Shown here: piece by piece, positions 35,459 to 43,940 of the stretch
Layout of the letters: every line of letters starts with the position of its first letter
Numbering within the stretch: the first letter of the stretch is position 1
Assembly (NCBI RefSeq): GCF_004138285.1
Contig: NZ_SCFN01000001.1
Span: forward strand, 310,001 to 374,000
DNA length: 64,000 nt
Direction: 5' to 3'
DNA from: Gottfriedia acidiceleris
GTDB taxonomy: Bacteria > Bacillota > Bacilli > Bacillales > Bacillaceae_G
Made by a program: the position numbers and the translations under genes
The notes under the pieces: generated by a model
The model's input: only the letters and a program-made list of their open reading frames with translations
Told to the model about the DNA's origin: nothing
Databases searched by the model: none

Positions 35459-36202
35459 ATGGTTAAAAGGCCGATTTATAAGCAGGAATTTCTAAACACA
35501 TTTAATTATGCAGACAAGAATTTTGATATTGCTTCGCTTAAGAATCTAATTGAACAATCTTTTGGAGAAAATAATGCATTGGATTTTAAGGAAACATTCG
35601 TTAGAGAGGATCAAATTGCAAAATTAATAATTGCAATGGCAAATTCTGGTGGAGGATCAATTATTTTTGGCGTAAATGATGATAATCACCCAGTAGGAAT
35701 CCTCAAAGAAGAGCTAAAGGATCCAACCGATTTTCAAAGAAAATTAAATGGCTATTTACCTTCTATTCTAATTTATCATCTTCAACAAATTGATTACGAT
35801 GAGAATGAAATGTACGGATATTTCAGTGGTAAAACCTTCTTCATCATTTATATCCCCGAGCAAAATCGATATATCCCTTTTATTGCTAAAAGAGGCTCCG
35901 ATAAATTATTTACAGATAAAATTTATATTAGAAAAAATACTTCAAATGAAACCGCCACAAACGATGACTTAGAAATTATTTTTAGAAAAAGGCTCATTGA
36001 ACAATATGAGGACTTATCAAATATGAGTCTAAATGAGCATATGGAACAATTAAAGATCCTTTATCGAATAGCTGCAATTAGTGGTGATACTAATAAAAAC
36101 CAAAAGAGCCATAAAGATGATTTTAGTGAATTTATTGCCAGAATGATTGAGAAGAAGAAGCGGAAGATTGAGATTGTTTTGGAGGTAAGTAATATTGAGT
36201 GA
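35459..36202 (+). CDS. AlbA_2/Schlafen-type putative nucleic-acid-binding protein
   Basis: ATG at 35459 follows AGGTGG; a second ATG at 35441 lacks an RBS. The 247-residue product carries the AlbA_2 domain (about 30-160) with NALDFKETFV, the nucleotide-loop-like ANSGGGSIIFGVNDD, HPVGI and DKIYIRKNTSNETAT. The rest is a charged helical tail. AlbA_2 domains occur in regulators and in several phage-defence proteins. It follows the RelA/SpoT-domain gene in the same direction but behind a terminator. Confidence 0.82.
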   Translation: MVKRPIYKQEFLNTFNYADKNFDIASLKNLIEQSFGENNALDFKETFVREDQIAKLIIAMANSGGGSIIFGVNDDNHPVGILKEELKDPTDFQRKLNGYLPSILIYHLQQIDYDENEMYGYFSGKTFFIIYIPEQNRYIPFIAKRGSDKLFTDKIYIRKNTSNETATNDDLEIIFRKRLIEQYEDLSNMSLNEHMEQLKILYRIAAISGDTNKNQKSHKDDFSEFIARMIEKKKRKIEIVLEVSNIE

Positions 36203-36238
36203 TAGTGGTTAAGAAAAGGATAAAAATATTAAAATTAT

Positions 36239-36288
36239 AGGAATGAAGATAAAACAAGGAGTACTGGATTATCTTGCATTCCTTTTTT
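36239..36288 (+). terminator. Terminator after AlbA_2 gene
   Basis: AGGAATGAAGATAA / TTATCTTGCATTCCT stem with one mismatch, then a T run. Confidence 0.85.
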
Positions 36289-36313
36289 GTGCCTTTATCA
36301 AAGTGAAGATAAG

Positions 36314-36406
36314 ATGATGAGTTCAATAGGATTTAAGTTTGGGTCAATAGTTTCTATAGTTGCACTTATTTCACGTTTAATAACAGGTATTATAAAAGAA
36401 AGTTAA
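36314..36406 (+). CDS. Possible 30-residue hydrophobic peptide
   Basis: ATG-initiated frame of 30 codons (FKFGSIVSIVALISRLITG in the middle, KES end), predicted as a single cationic amphipathic or membrane helix. The RBS (AAGTGAAGAT) is weak. The remaining 300 bp up to the urate genes hold no clear gene. Confidence 0.3.
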   Translation: MMSSIGFKFGSIVSIVALISRLITGIIKES

Positions 36407-36704
36407 AATAAGTAGTCTAGTTGAGATTTAGAATTTATATATAAGTCTAATAAGCCATGGAGAAATTTGGGCTGTCCTTACGTCCGATAAGTTGATATAA
36501 GGAAAGCTCTTTTGATATTTTTAAACAATTGCTTATTTAAATAACAAAGACTAAAACATTTCCAGAATACATATATTAGAGAAGGTCTCGTAGTTTAATG
36601 ACTTTTTTTATGAAACACCATAACGAGTTTTTACAATTTTTTTTAGATTACTAAAGTATAATTTCCTGTTAAAGAATAGCATGAGCTACTTAAGCTAATT
36701 AATA

Positions 36705-37247
36705 TTGAATCTGTTGGACTTAAAGAAAGGATTGATTTCTATCCAACAAGTAACACTCGAGTTTCTAAATCAAACGGATAAAGCTACTTTTACTGAAACT
36801 GTTGGCTGGGTTTTTGAGCACTCACCTTGGGTGGCTGAACAAGCCTGGATCGAGCGACCATTTTCTTCTTTAGTTGAACTCCATGAAAAAATGAAGACAG
36901 AAGTCGAGAAATCATCTATGGAAGCAAAACTAGATTTGTTACGGAAGCATCCAGATTTAGCTGCTAGAGTTAAGATGGCTAATGCTTCTATTAAGGAGCA
37001 GGCTGATATTGGATTGAACAGACTTTCTCAAGAAGAGTATGAGGTTTTTTTATTGCTAAATCGAACCTATACACTGAAATTCGGATTTCCTTTTATTATC
37101 GCCATACGTGGTCATAGTAAAGATAGTATTCGGAATGCAATGTTAGAACGAGTTGAATACTCCTATAATCAAGAGCTGGAAGAAGCTTTGTGTCAGGTGT
37201 ATAAAATTGCTCTTTTCCGATTAAGTGATTTAATTAGGAATGCTTGA
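36705..37247 (+). CDS. uraD: OHCU decarboxylase
   Basis: A 180-residue 2-oxo-4-hydroxy-4-carboxy-5-ureidoimidazoline decarboxylase, the last enzyme from urate to S-allantoin. Family motifs are WVFEHSPWVAEQAW with the catalytic histidine, HPDLAAR and the GFPFIIAIRG substrate loop. The start is uncertain: TTG at 36705 and 36714 lack a good RBS, and TTG at 36732 has AAAGGA directly against it. In Bacillus subtilis this domain is fused to uricase as PucL; here it is a separate gene ending 13 bases before the uricase ATG. Confidence 0.92.
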   Translation: MNLLDLKKGLISIQQVTLEFLNQTDKATFTETVGWVFEHSPWVAEQAWIERPFSSLVELHEKMKTEVEKSSMEAKLDLLRKHPDLAARVKMANASIKEQADIGLNRLSQEEYEVFLLLNRTYTLKFGFPFIIAIRGHSKDSIRNAMLERVEYSYNQELEEALCQVYKIALFRLSDLIRNA

Positions 37248-37260
37248 GGAGGTAATTGTT

Positions 37261-38211
37261 ATGAGCGGAGATAGAATCTTGTTTTACGGTAAAGGAGATG
37301 TATATGTTTACCGTACTTACGTAAAACCTCTTACTGGAGTTAAAATAATTCCAGAGTCTGGATTTAAAGGACGAGACAACATCATTTTCGGAATGAATGC
37401 TAAAATTGCTCTTAAAGGTGAAGCATTCTTAACTTCTTTTAGTGAAGGTGACAATAGCCTTGTAATTGCTACAGACTCTATGAAAAATTTTATCCAACAA
37501 CTTTTGGCAAAATATGAAGGTGCGACGATGGAAGGATTTCTTGAATATGTTTGTAATAGTTTTCTAGAAAAATATTCTCATATAAGTGCTGTAGAGATTA
37601 CAGGCAATGAGATTCCGTTTGATTCTTCACTTGTTCCTACACAAAATGGAATAGATGAGAGTAGACTTGTTTTCCGACGCTCTCGTAATGAATATGCAAC
37701 AGCTACAATTGAAGTAGCCCGTATAAATAATGAAAATTCTTTAGTAAAACATAGTAGCGGAATGAACGATATACAATTGATTAAGGTACGTGGAAATTCT
37801 TTCTATGGGTTTATTCGTGACGAGTATACTACATTACCTGAAGCACATGACCGTCCTTTATTTATCTATCTAAATCTAAGTTGGCGATACAATGAAAAAG
37901 ATGATTTCATTGGAACGGATGGGTCTCGTTATGTAGCAGCAGAACAAGTAAGAGACATTGCACAAACAGTATTTCATGAATTAGAAAACAGATCAATTCA
38001 ACATTTAGTATGGGAAATAGGACTCCGTGTTTTACAGCGATTTCCTCAATTGTCTGAAATTCAATTTGAGTCTAACAACCGTACTTGGGAAACAGTAGTA
38101 CAGTCGATTCCAAACTCAAAAGGATCAGTGTTCACAGAGCCACGACCACCCTATGGCTTTCAATGTATTGTTATAACTCGTAAAGACTTAGAAGGGGATG
38201 GAACGGTATGA
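37261..38211 (+). CDS. Urate oxidase (uricase)
   Basis: Cofactor-free oxidase converting urate to 5-hydroxyisourate. ATG at 37261 is eight bases after AGGAGG and gives 316 residues, the normal stand-alone length. Visible are the duplicated T-fold halves, YGKGDVYVYRTYV with the catalytic lysine region, NSLVIATDSMKN with the catalytic threonine, and FYGFIRDEYTTLPE typical of uricase. It forms a tight unit with the OHCU decarboxylase before it and the HIU hydrolase after it. Confidence 0.94.
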   Translation: MSGDRILFYGKGDVYVYRTYVKPLTGVKIIPESGFKGRDNIIFGMNAKIALKGEAFLTSFSEGDNSLVIATDSMKNFIQQLLAKYEGATMEGFLEYVCNSFLEKYSHISAVEITGNEIPFDSSLVPTQNGIDESRLVFRRSRNEYATATIEVARINNENSLVKHSSGMNDIQLIKVRGNSFYGFIRDEYTTLPEAHDRPLFIYLNLSWRYNEKDDFIGTDGSRYVAAEQVRDIAQTVFHELENRSIQHLVWEIGLRVLQRFPQLSEIQFESNNRTWETVVQSIPNSKGSVFTEPRPPYGFQCIVITRKDLEGDGTV

Positions 38212-38230
38212 AATGTTCTGATAAATTATA

Positions 38231-38587
38231 ATGGGAGCTCTCACTACGCATGTTTTGGACATAAGTTGTGGACTGCCAGCAATTGGTATGAAGCTTGAGC
38301 TGTGGCGTTTAGGACCTGGAGACACTCGTATCTTAATTCAAACAATGCATACTAATAGTAACGGCCGGGTTGACTCTCCTATTATTTCTGGTGAAGAGTT
38401 TCATTCAGGAGTATATGAATTAGTTTTTTTTGTTGCTAGTTACTTTCGAACGCAAGGAGTAGAACTGGCTGAACCACCTTTTTTGGATCAAGTACCGTTG
38501 CGCTTTAGTATTGCAAATACTAATATGAACTACCATGTACCGCTTTTGATTACGCCATGGGGATACAGTACATATCGTGGAAGTTAA
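38231..38587 (+). CDS. pucM: 5-hydroxyisourate hydrolase
   Basis: A 118-residue transthyretin-related protein hydrolysing 5-hydroxyisourate to OHCU. The catalytic THVLD histidine (residue 7), the arginine in NGRVD, YHVPLLITPWGY and the diagnostic C-terminal YRGS are all present. It completes a urate-to-allantoin set of three consecutive genes. No pucR regulator or xanthine dehydrogenase gene is nearby. Confidence 0.95.
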   Translation: MGALTTHVLDISCGLPAIGMKLELWRLGPGDTRILIQTMHTNSNGRVDSPIISGEEFHSGVYELVFFVASYFRTQGVELAEPPFLDQVPLRFSIANTNMNYHVPLLITPWGYSTYRGS

Positions 38588-38731
38588 ATCATTTTAAAAT
38601 TTATTAACTAGACTTCTTTAGGTCGATTGTTAGTATAACAAGTACACACAAGATAAAAAAGACTCGTTTTTTAGGGCTAAAAATAAACACTTTAGGGTTT
38701 GGAAAGTTTCAAAAACATTTAATTGATAAGG

Positions 38732-38758
38732 TAACCACTCTTTTTTGGGTGGTTATTT
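38732..38758 (+). terminator. Terminator after urate genes
   Basis: TAACCACTC-TTTTTT-GGGTGGTTA followed by TTTT. Confidence 0.8.
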
Positions 38759-38867
38759 TGTCATGACCACTATTTATTATCAAGTTGGGTTATTTTCAAC
38801 TTAATTTGCAAGGGAAATTTGAAGGCTAATGAAAAACCATTAATATATCAGAGGTTAATTAACCCAA

Positions 38868-38896
38868 TTGACCAAAAAATGAATATTCTTTATATT
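38868..38896 (+). promoter_or_regulatory. Sigma-A promoter upstream of protease 4
   Basis: TTGACC (38868-38873) and TATATT (38891-38896) with ideal 17-bp spacing, about 115 bp before the ATG. It does not contain the block shared by proteases 1 and 2. Confidence 0.55.
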
Positions 38897-39013
38897 TTGA
38901 TAATGTATAGAGCGTTTAATGAAGTGGTTTAAATATGATTATTAAAAATCGATTTTAATAGATTCATATGAGAAGTCGCTTTTTTTTATTTTATCAGAAT
39001 TGGAGAGTGTAAG

Positions 39014-42000
39014 ATGACAGGGAAGCCTAGGTTAAATAAGTATGTTACTGCGATGATGACGACAGCTCTTATTGCTGTTCCTACTTTTCAAGCGTTAGCT
39101 GCAGGGACAAGCAATAATGTTTCAAATTTAACAAATAGCAATGCTGTAGAAACGAATCTTCAAGGAATTAACGCAAAAGCAAGTACAGGGAAGCATGTGA
39201 TTACTCTTATTACAGGTGATGTTGTTACTGTAACAGAGTTTGCAGATGGACAAAGTGTGATCAGTGTAGAGCCAGCGGATAAAGCTGAAGGCGGTTCACA
39301 TATCATGACTGTCAATAAGGATACATATGTTATTCCAAAACAAGCGATGCCTTACTTAGCTTCTGGTGCATTAGATCGAGATCTATTCAATATCACTGCA
39401 CTTATAGCGGATGGATATGATGATGCTTCTCAAAAGACGTTACCTGTTATCGTACAATATTCAGAGTCAAAAACTCGTTCAAGCGTGAAGCCTACATTAA
39501 AAGCTTCAAAGAAAACACATGAACTTGAAAGTATAAATGGGGCAGCGCTTTCTGCAGATAAGAAGGATTCGAAAGAGTTTTGGCAAGATATTAAGAAAAA
39601 TATACAATCTGCGGATACTACAAAATCTACAAAATCATTAGTTTCACCTGGAATTGAAAAGATTTGGTTAGATGGACGTGTTAAAGCTACGCTTGAGCAA
39701 AGTGTTCCACAAATTGGTGCACCTACTGCTTGGAATGCTGGCTATAACGGAAGTGGCGTAAAAGTAGCGGTTCTTGACACAGGTATCGATGCACAACATC
39801 CAGATGTTGCTGGTCAAATAAAAGAAACAAAAAGCTTTGTTCCAGATCAAGATGTACGCGATTTACATGCACATGGTACTCATGTTGCATCTACTGTACT
39901 AGGAACAGGGGCAGCATCAGGTGGAAAATATAAAGGTGTAGCACCGGGAGCAAGTCTACTAGTAGGAAAAGTGCTAAGCAATGAAGGCTTTGGACTTGAT
40001 TCATGGATTATTGATGGTATGGAATGGGCTGCACATAATGCCAAGATTGTAAGCATGAGTTTAGGAAGCGATGAGTCAAGTGATGGTACGGATCCAATGT
40101 CACAAGCGGTTAATAATTTAAGTGCTGAGACAGGCTCTCTGTTCGTTATTGCAGCTGGTAATACAGGGCGTGAAGGAATCGGTTCTCCTGGAGCAGCAGA
40201 TGCGGCACTTACAGTTGGTGCAGTTGACAAAGCTGATAATCTTGCTTATTTCTCTTCCAAAGGCCCACGTTTTGGAAGCGAAGGGTTAAAACCGGATTTG
40301 ACAGCACCAGGTGCAAATATAACTGCTGCACGATCTCAATATTCAACTCAAGGTAGTGGATCTTATCTTTCAATGAGTGGTACGTCGATGGCTACGCCAC
40401 ACGTGGCAGGAGCGGCTGCGATTCTTTCACAACGCCATCCTGATTGGTCAGGCGCACAGCTGAAAGATGCATTAATGAGTACGACTAAAAAATTAGATGA
40501 TATTAAGCCGTTAGAAGGTGGTACTGGACGACTTGATGTTGCAGCAGCGACTCTTGGTGATTTGCGTGCGACAGGTTCACTTGATTTTGGTTTCTATGAT
40601 TGGCCTCATGATAATGATGTATTGAAAGAGAAAACAATTACGTACACTAACGACAGTGATAAGCCTGTGACATTAGATCTATCAGCGAAAATTACTGATA
40701 ATAGCAATGCAGATGCACCTGCTGGTTTGTTTAAACTTTCAACGAATAAGGTAACTGTACCGGCAAAAGGTAGTGCAAAAGTTACTGTTACACTTGATCC
40801 GAACGCAGGTGCTAATGGACAACGTTACCAAGGTCAGATTTCTGCAAATGTTGATGGTAAAACAGTTGTGCATACTGCATTAGCTATGATTAAAGAAGAG
40901 GAAAGATATCCATTAACTTTAAAAGCAATTGGACGCGACGGTAACCCTACTTTAGCGTATATCAATTTACTTGGTCCAGATGGTGTTCCAGAGTTTATTG
41001 CAATTAACGGTACAACAGAATTACGTCTAAAACCAGGAACTTATTCTGCAATGTCTATGATGGATGTTGATACTGATACTGACCACGCTGGCGTTGCACT
41101 TGTAGGAAATCCTGAAATCAATTTAAATGGTCCACAAACTGTTACATTGGATGCACGTAAAGCGAATGAAATTACAGCAAACGTACCGAATAAAACAGAA
41201 GCAAGTTTTAGAAAAATGGAATATTACCGTGAAATTGATGGCAACAATGTTGGTGACATCTATGTGATGCCGGTTACTGTTGATAAGATGTATGCTGAGC
41301 CAACTAAGAAAGTTAAAAATGGAAAGTTTACATTTAACACTCGTTGGAGATTGATTGAACCATTCATGTCAATTAATTTCAAAGGTAAAGAATTAGATGA
41401 TATTCCACAAGCTGGAAGTACGTTACTAGATGGAAAATACAACTTAGACGCAGTTTATGTAGGTAAAGGGGCGCAAGCAGACTATAAAGGATTAAATGTT
41501 AAAGGTAAGGCAGTTATTGTTGATCGAAGTGATGAAGTAACAGGTATGGAGCGCTCTGCAGCAGCATATGCAGCAGGTGCAAAACTAGTTATTACTGTAA
41601 ACGATGGACCAGAAGAGATTAGTGAATATGTTGGAGTTGAGAATGATGATTATACACTTTCAGATTCTCCAATCGCGGTTGTAGCAATCAGTCAAACAGA
41701 AGGTAAAAAACTGATTGATGCTGCGAAGTCTAAAAAGACAACACTTGACGTAAAAGGTACTCCTAATACGAAATACGTTTATGATCTTGTTGATAACCAT
41801 GATAATGCAATTCCAAAAGATGTAACTTACTCACCTAAAGCGAACGACCTTGTAAAAATTAATGCTGAATACAAATCAGATCAGCCTACAGCAGGTGGTG
41901 AATTCCGTTGGGATATTCCTTCATATCGACCAAATGGAGTAGGTTTCCAATTTAAATTAAATCTTCCATCAGTTCGAACTGAATGGGTTTCTGCTCAAAA

Positions 42001-42775
42001 AGGCACTTCATGGTATCATCAAGCTAGTGTGCTAGATGCTGCTTGGGAAGTACGCCAACCAAAAGCAACATACAAACCAGGACAAACATTAGATGAAGAG
42101 TGGTTCTCACCAGTTGCTCGTCCTCGTTTAGGTGAGGGCTTCTGGAAACCTTATCGTACAGGAAACAACTTAGTGATAAACATACCTGCATGGGCTGATT
42201 CTGGAGTAGGAAGCACAGGTTCAGAATCTAATTATCCAGGTTCACAAACATTAAAACTATACCAAGGATCTAAACTAGTAAAAGAAGCGCAAGGACAAGC
42301 AATCTACTCATTTAACGAATACCCAACTGCAAATACGCAGTATAAAGTAGTTAGTGATGCTTGGCGCGACCCACAACGCTTCGATAATTCTGTAAAAACA
42401 CATACAGAGTGGACATTCTGGTCTAAAGAACAAGAAGAATATAAAACAGAACTTCCATTAATCTCGCTTGATTATAATGTAGAAACTGACATGAATGGTA
42501 ATGCCAAATCAGGCCGTTGGATCGACTTAGAAATGAAAGCTATCCAAGTAGCTGGTGCACCAGGAAACGGTAAAATGAAAGGTGCAACATTAGAAGTTTC
42601 ATATGATGAAGGCAAGTCTTGGGAACTAGTCGATTTAAATCGTGAAAAAGATGGCTGGAAAGCTAGAATTGAAAACCGTAAGAAAGCATCTTCTGTATCA
42701 TTAAGAGCAAGTGCTTGGGATGATGCGGGTAATAGTATTAATCAAGACATTATTAAGGCTTTTGGTTTGAAATAA
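39014..42775 (+). CDS. Secreted S8 serine protease, different architecture (1,253 residues)
   Basis: Signal peptide (to about 30), then the N-terminal segment HVITLITGDVVTV, which I associate with large secreted subtilases best known from actinobacteria. Catalytic residues D255 (LDTGID), H287 (HGTHVAS), oxyanion N383 and S458 (GTSMATP) are intact. The S8 domain is not interrupted; a separate PA-like domain is at about 800-905, with beta-rich domains around it. There is no dockerin or S-layer motif at the C-terminus. RBS GGAGAG precedes the ATG. It is not a close paralogue of the three proteases at 3-20 kb. Confidence 0.92.
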   Translation: MTGKPRLNKYVTAMMTTALIAVPTFQALAAGTSNNVSNLTNSNAVETNLQGINAKASTGKHVITLITGDVVTVTEFADGQSVISVEPADKAEGGSHIMTVNKDTYVIPKQAMPYLASGALDRDLFNITALIADGYDDASQKTLPVIVQYSESKTRSSVKPTLKASKKTHELESINGAALSADKKDSKEFWQDIKKNIQSADTTKSTKSLVSPGIEKIWLDGRVKATLEQSVPQIGAPTAWNAGYNGSGVKVAVLDTGIDAQHPDVAGQIKETKSFVPDQDVRDLHAHGTHVASTVLGTGAASGGKYKGVAPGASLLVGKVLSNEGFGLDSWIIDGMEWAAHNAKIVSMSLGSDESSDGTDPMSQAVNNLSAETGSLFVIAAGNTGREGIGSPGAADAALTVGAVDKADNLAYFSSKGPRFGSEGLKPDLTAPGANITAARSQYSTQGSGSYLSMSGTSMATPHVAGAAAILSQRHPDWSGAQLKDALMSTTKKLDDIKPLEGGTGRLDVAAATLGDLRATGSLDFGFYDWPHDNDVLKEKTITYTNDSDKPVTLDLSAKITDNSNADAPAGLFKLSTNKVTVPAKGSAKVTVTLDPNAGANGQRYQGQISANVDGKTVVHTALAMIKEEERYPLTLKAIGRDGNPTLAYINLLGPDGVPEFIAINGTTELRLKPGTYSAMSMMDVDTDTDHAGVALVGNPEINLNGPQTVTLDARKANEITANVPNKTEASFRKMEYYREIDGNNVGDIYVMPVTVDKMYAEPTKKVKNGKFTFNTRWRLIEPFMSINFKGKELDDIPQAGSTLLDGKYNLDAVYVGKGAQADYKGLNVKGKAVIVDRSDEVTGMERSAAAYAAGAKLVITVNDGPEEISEYVGVENDDYTLSDSPIAVVAISQTEGKKLIDAAKSKKTTLDVKGTPNTKYVYDLVDNHDNAIPKDVTYSPKANDLVKINAEYKSDQPTAGGEFRWDIPSYRPNGVGFQFKLNLPSVRTEWVSAQKGTSWYHQASVLDAAWEVRQPKATYKPGQTLDEEWFSPVARPRLGEGFWKPYRTGNNLVINIPAWADSGVGSTGSESNYPGSQTLKLYQGSKLVKEAQGQAIYSFNEYPTANTQYKVVSDAWRDPQRFDNSVKTHTEWTFWSKEQEEYKTELPLISLDYNVETDMNGNAKSGRWIDLEMKAIQVAGAPGNGKMKGATLEVSYDEGKSWELVDLNREKDGWKARIENRKKASSVSLRASAWDDAGNSINQDIIKAFGLK

Positions 42776-42785
42776 ATAAAGATTG

Positions 42786-42817
42786 AGAGGGCACCTTCCT
42801 TTTGGGAGGTGCCTCTT
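42786..42817 (+). terminator. Terminator after protease 4
   Basis: AGAGGGCACCTTCC-TTTT-GGGAGGTGCCTCTTT. The sequence is strikingly like the terminators at 43191 and 43740. Confidence 0.93.
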
Positions 42818-42904
42818 TATGTGCCAATTTTAGTGCCTTTGGTTAAAAAAGGAAGTCTTTAATAATGATTTTCTAAAAAAATAGGAAAAAAGTATCGGGT
42901 TGTA

Positions 42905-43066
42905 ATGGTCGATACAAATATGTCAAAACCTGCTGCAAGTGGAACTGAATTCTTTGCAAACTGCACAGAGTTACGTAAAAAGTATCCGTCTGGTGTGCCA
43001 AAGAGCCATCCAGCATATCAAGCGAAAATGGATAGAGATCATGATAATTACGCTAGTGAGCGATAA
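42905..43066 (+). CDS. Orphan excalibur calcium-binding domain fragment
   Basis: A frame of 53 codons (ATG 42905, alternative 42920) whose last 40 residues are an excalibur domain: FANCTELRKKYPSGVP followed by SHPAYQ and the DxDxD-like DRDHDNYASER. Excalibur domains normally end secreted nucleases or cell-wall proteins. There is no signal peptide, no strong RBS and no upstream domain in frame, so this is probably the remains of a larger gene. Confidence 0.55.
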   Translation: MVDTNMSKPAASGTEFFANCTELRKKYPSGVPKSHPAYQAKMDRDHDNYASER

Positions 43067-43082
43067 ATAAACTATTTTTAGT

Positions 43083-43126
43083 CCTTATAACTTATTTATT
43101 TAAATAAGTTTATAAGGGCTTTTTTA
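43083..43126 (+). terminator. Terminator after excalibur fragment
   Basis: Imperfect stem CCTTATAACTTATTTA / TAAATAAGTTTATAAGG followed by six T. Confidence 0.7.
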
Positions 43127-43190
43127 TGTATGTACGAAATGATCAAACTATCCTAAAGATCAAAATTGAGAATAATCAATTCTTAGCGTC

Positions 43191-43222
43191 AAAAAAGGCA
43201 TCTTCCATTTAGAAGATGCCTC
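43191..43222 (-). terminator. Terminator for the minus-strand small gene
   Basis: Read on the minus strand: GAGGCATCTTC / GAAGATGCCTTTTTT, directly after the small gene at 43230. Confidence 0.88.
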
Positions 43223-43229
43223 TCAATTA

Positions 43230-43412
43230 TTAACTATTTTGTTCAGCTTTTTCAGCGTCCAATAATTCTTGCATGAATTTAAGATTATATGTATGGCTTT
43301 CTTTAAGTCTACTATGTCTTGTTAGTTTAATTAGGTTTTGATAGTGAGCAATTTCTTCCTCTAATGATGAAATGACATTTGTACGATATTCTTTTAATTC
43401 TTGTTCGTTCAT
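43230..43412 (-). CDS. Small hypothetical protein, 60 residues
   Basis: A charged, helical protein (MNEQELKEYRTNVISSLEEE, later LKFMQELLDAEKAEQ) that probably forms one or two coiled-coil helices. A strong AGGAGG RBS upstream and its own terminator support a real gene. No family is recognised. Confidence 0.7.
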   Translation of the reverse strand: MNEQELKEYRTNVISSLEEEIAHYQNLIKLTRHSRLKESHTYNLKFMQELLDAEKAEQNS

Positions 43413-43575
43413 TTTGCATTCCTCCTATAATAGGGATTTAATAATTTAAGTATATCACTAATATGGAAAAATAAATCAAATTTCATTGTGAAAGGAGCAC
43501 GATTACACAAAATTTACAAAAAATAGGTAAATCAATCAACTCATGGGTAGGCAAGAATAAGCAAGCATCTAAATT

Positions 43576-43734
43576 AGAAACAAACGATTAATTAAAGCGG
43601 GGGCAGATCCTAATAATCTTATCATTGTTGATATTGAGGATGTGCCATTAGCTTATTTGCCAGGTAATGCGACTCGTGTAGGAGTAAAAGCTGCTGGGAA
43701 TTTGGCGCAGGTTGAAGATAATGAATTAGTTTAA
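43576..43734 (+). pseudogene. Remnant of a hydantoinase/oxoprolinase-type gene
   Basis: An open stretch of 52 codons without a start reads KRLIKAGADPNN, then VPLAYLPGNATRVGVKAAG, ending NELV. This pattern resembles part of hydantoinase/oxoprolinase proteins. Just upstream, AAAGGAG (43491-43497) precedes a 29-codon frame in another register that begins with ATT where a start codon would be expected. The region is a decayed gene. Confidence 0.5.
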
Positions 43735-43739
43735 AGAAT

Positions 43740-43770
43740 GAGGCACTTTCCTTATTGGAGGTGCCTTTTT
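43740..43770 (+). terminator. Terminator after hydantoinase-like remnant
   Basis: GAGGCACTTTCC-TTAT-TGGAGGTGCCTTTTT, similar to the terminator at 42786. Confidence 0.85.
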
Positions 43771-43940
43771 AGCATCTTGAGGAATGTACGTCTTATGGTT
43801 ATGCGAATAAGAAGCCCAACTGTGCAAGTAAGAGGTGAACTGCAAAATTGCCCTAATTTTTCTAAGTAGATATCAGAATTGATGCAGAACGGCCAAACTC
43901 TACAAATGAGAAGTGTCTCCGAGATACCCACCTCTATGTT

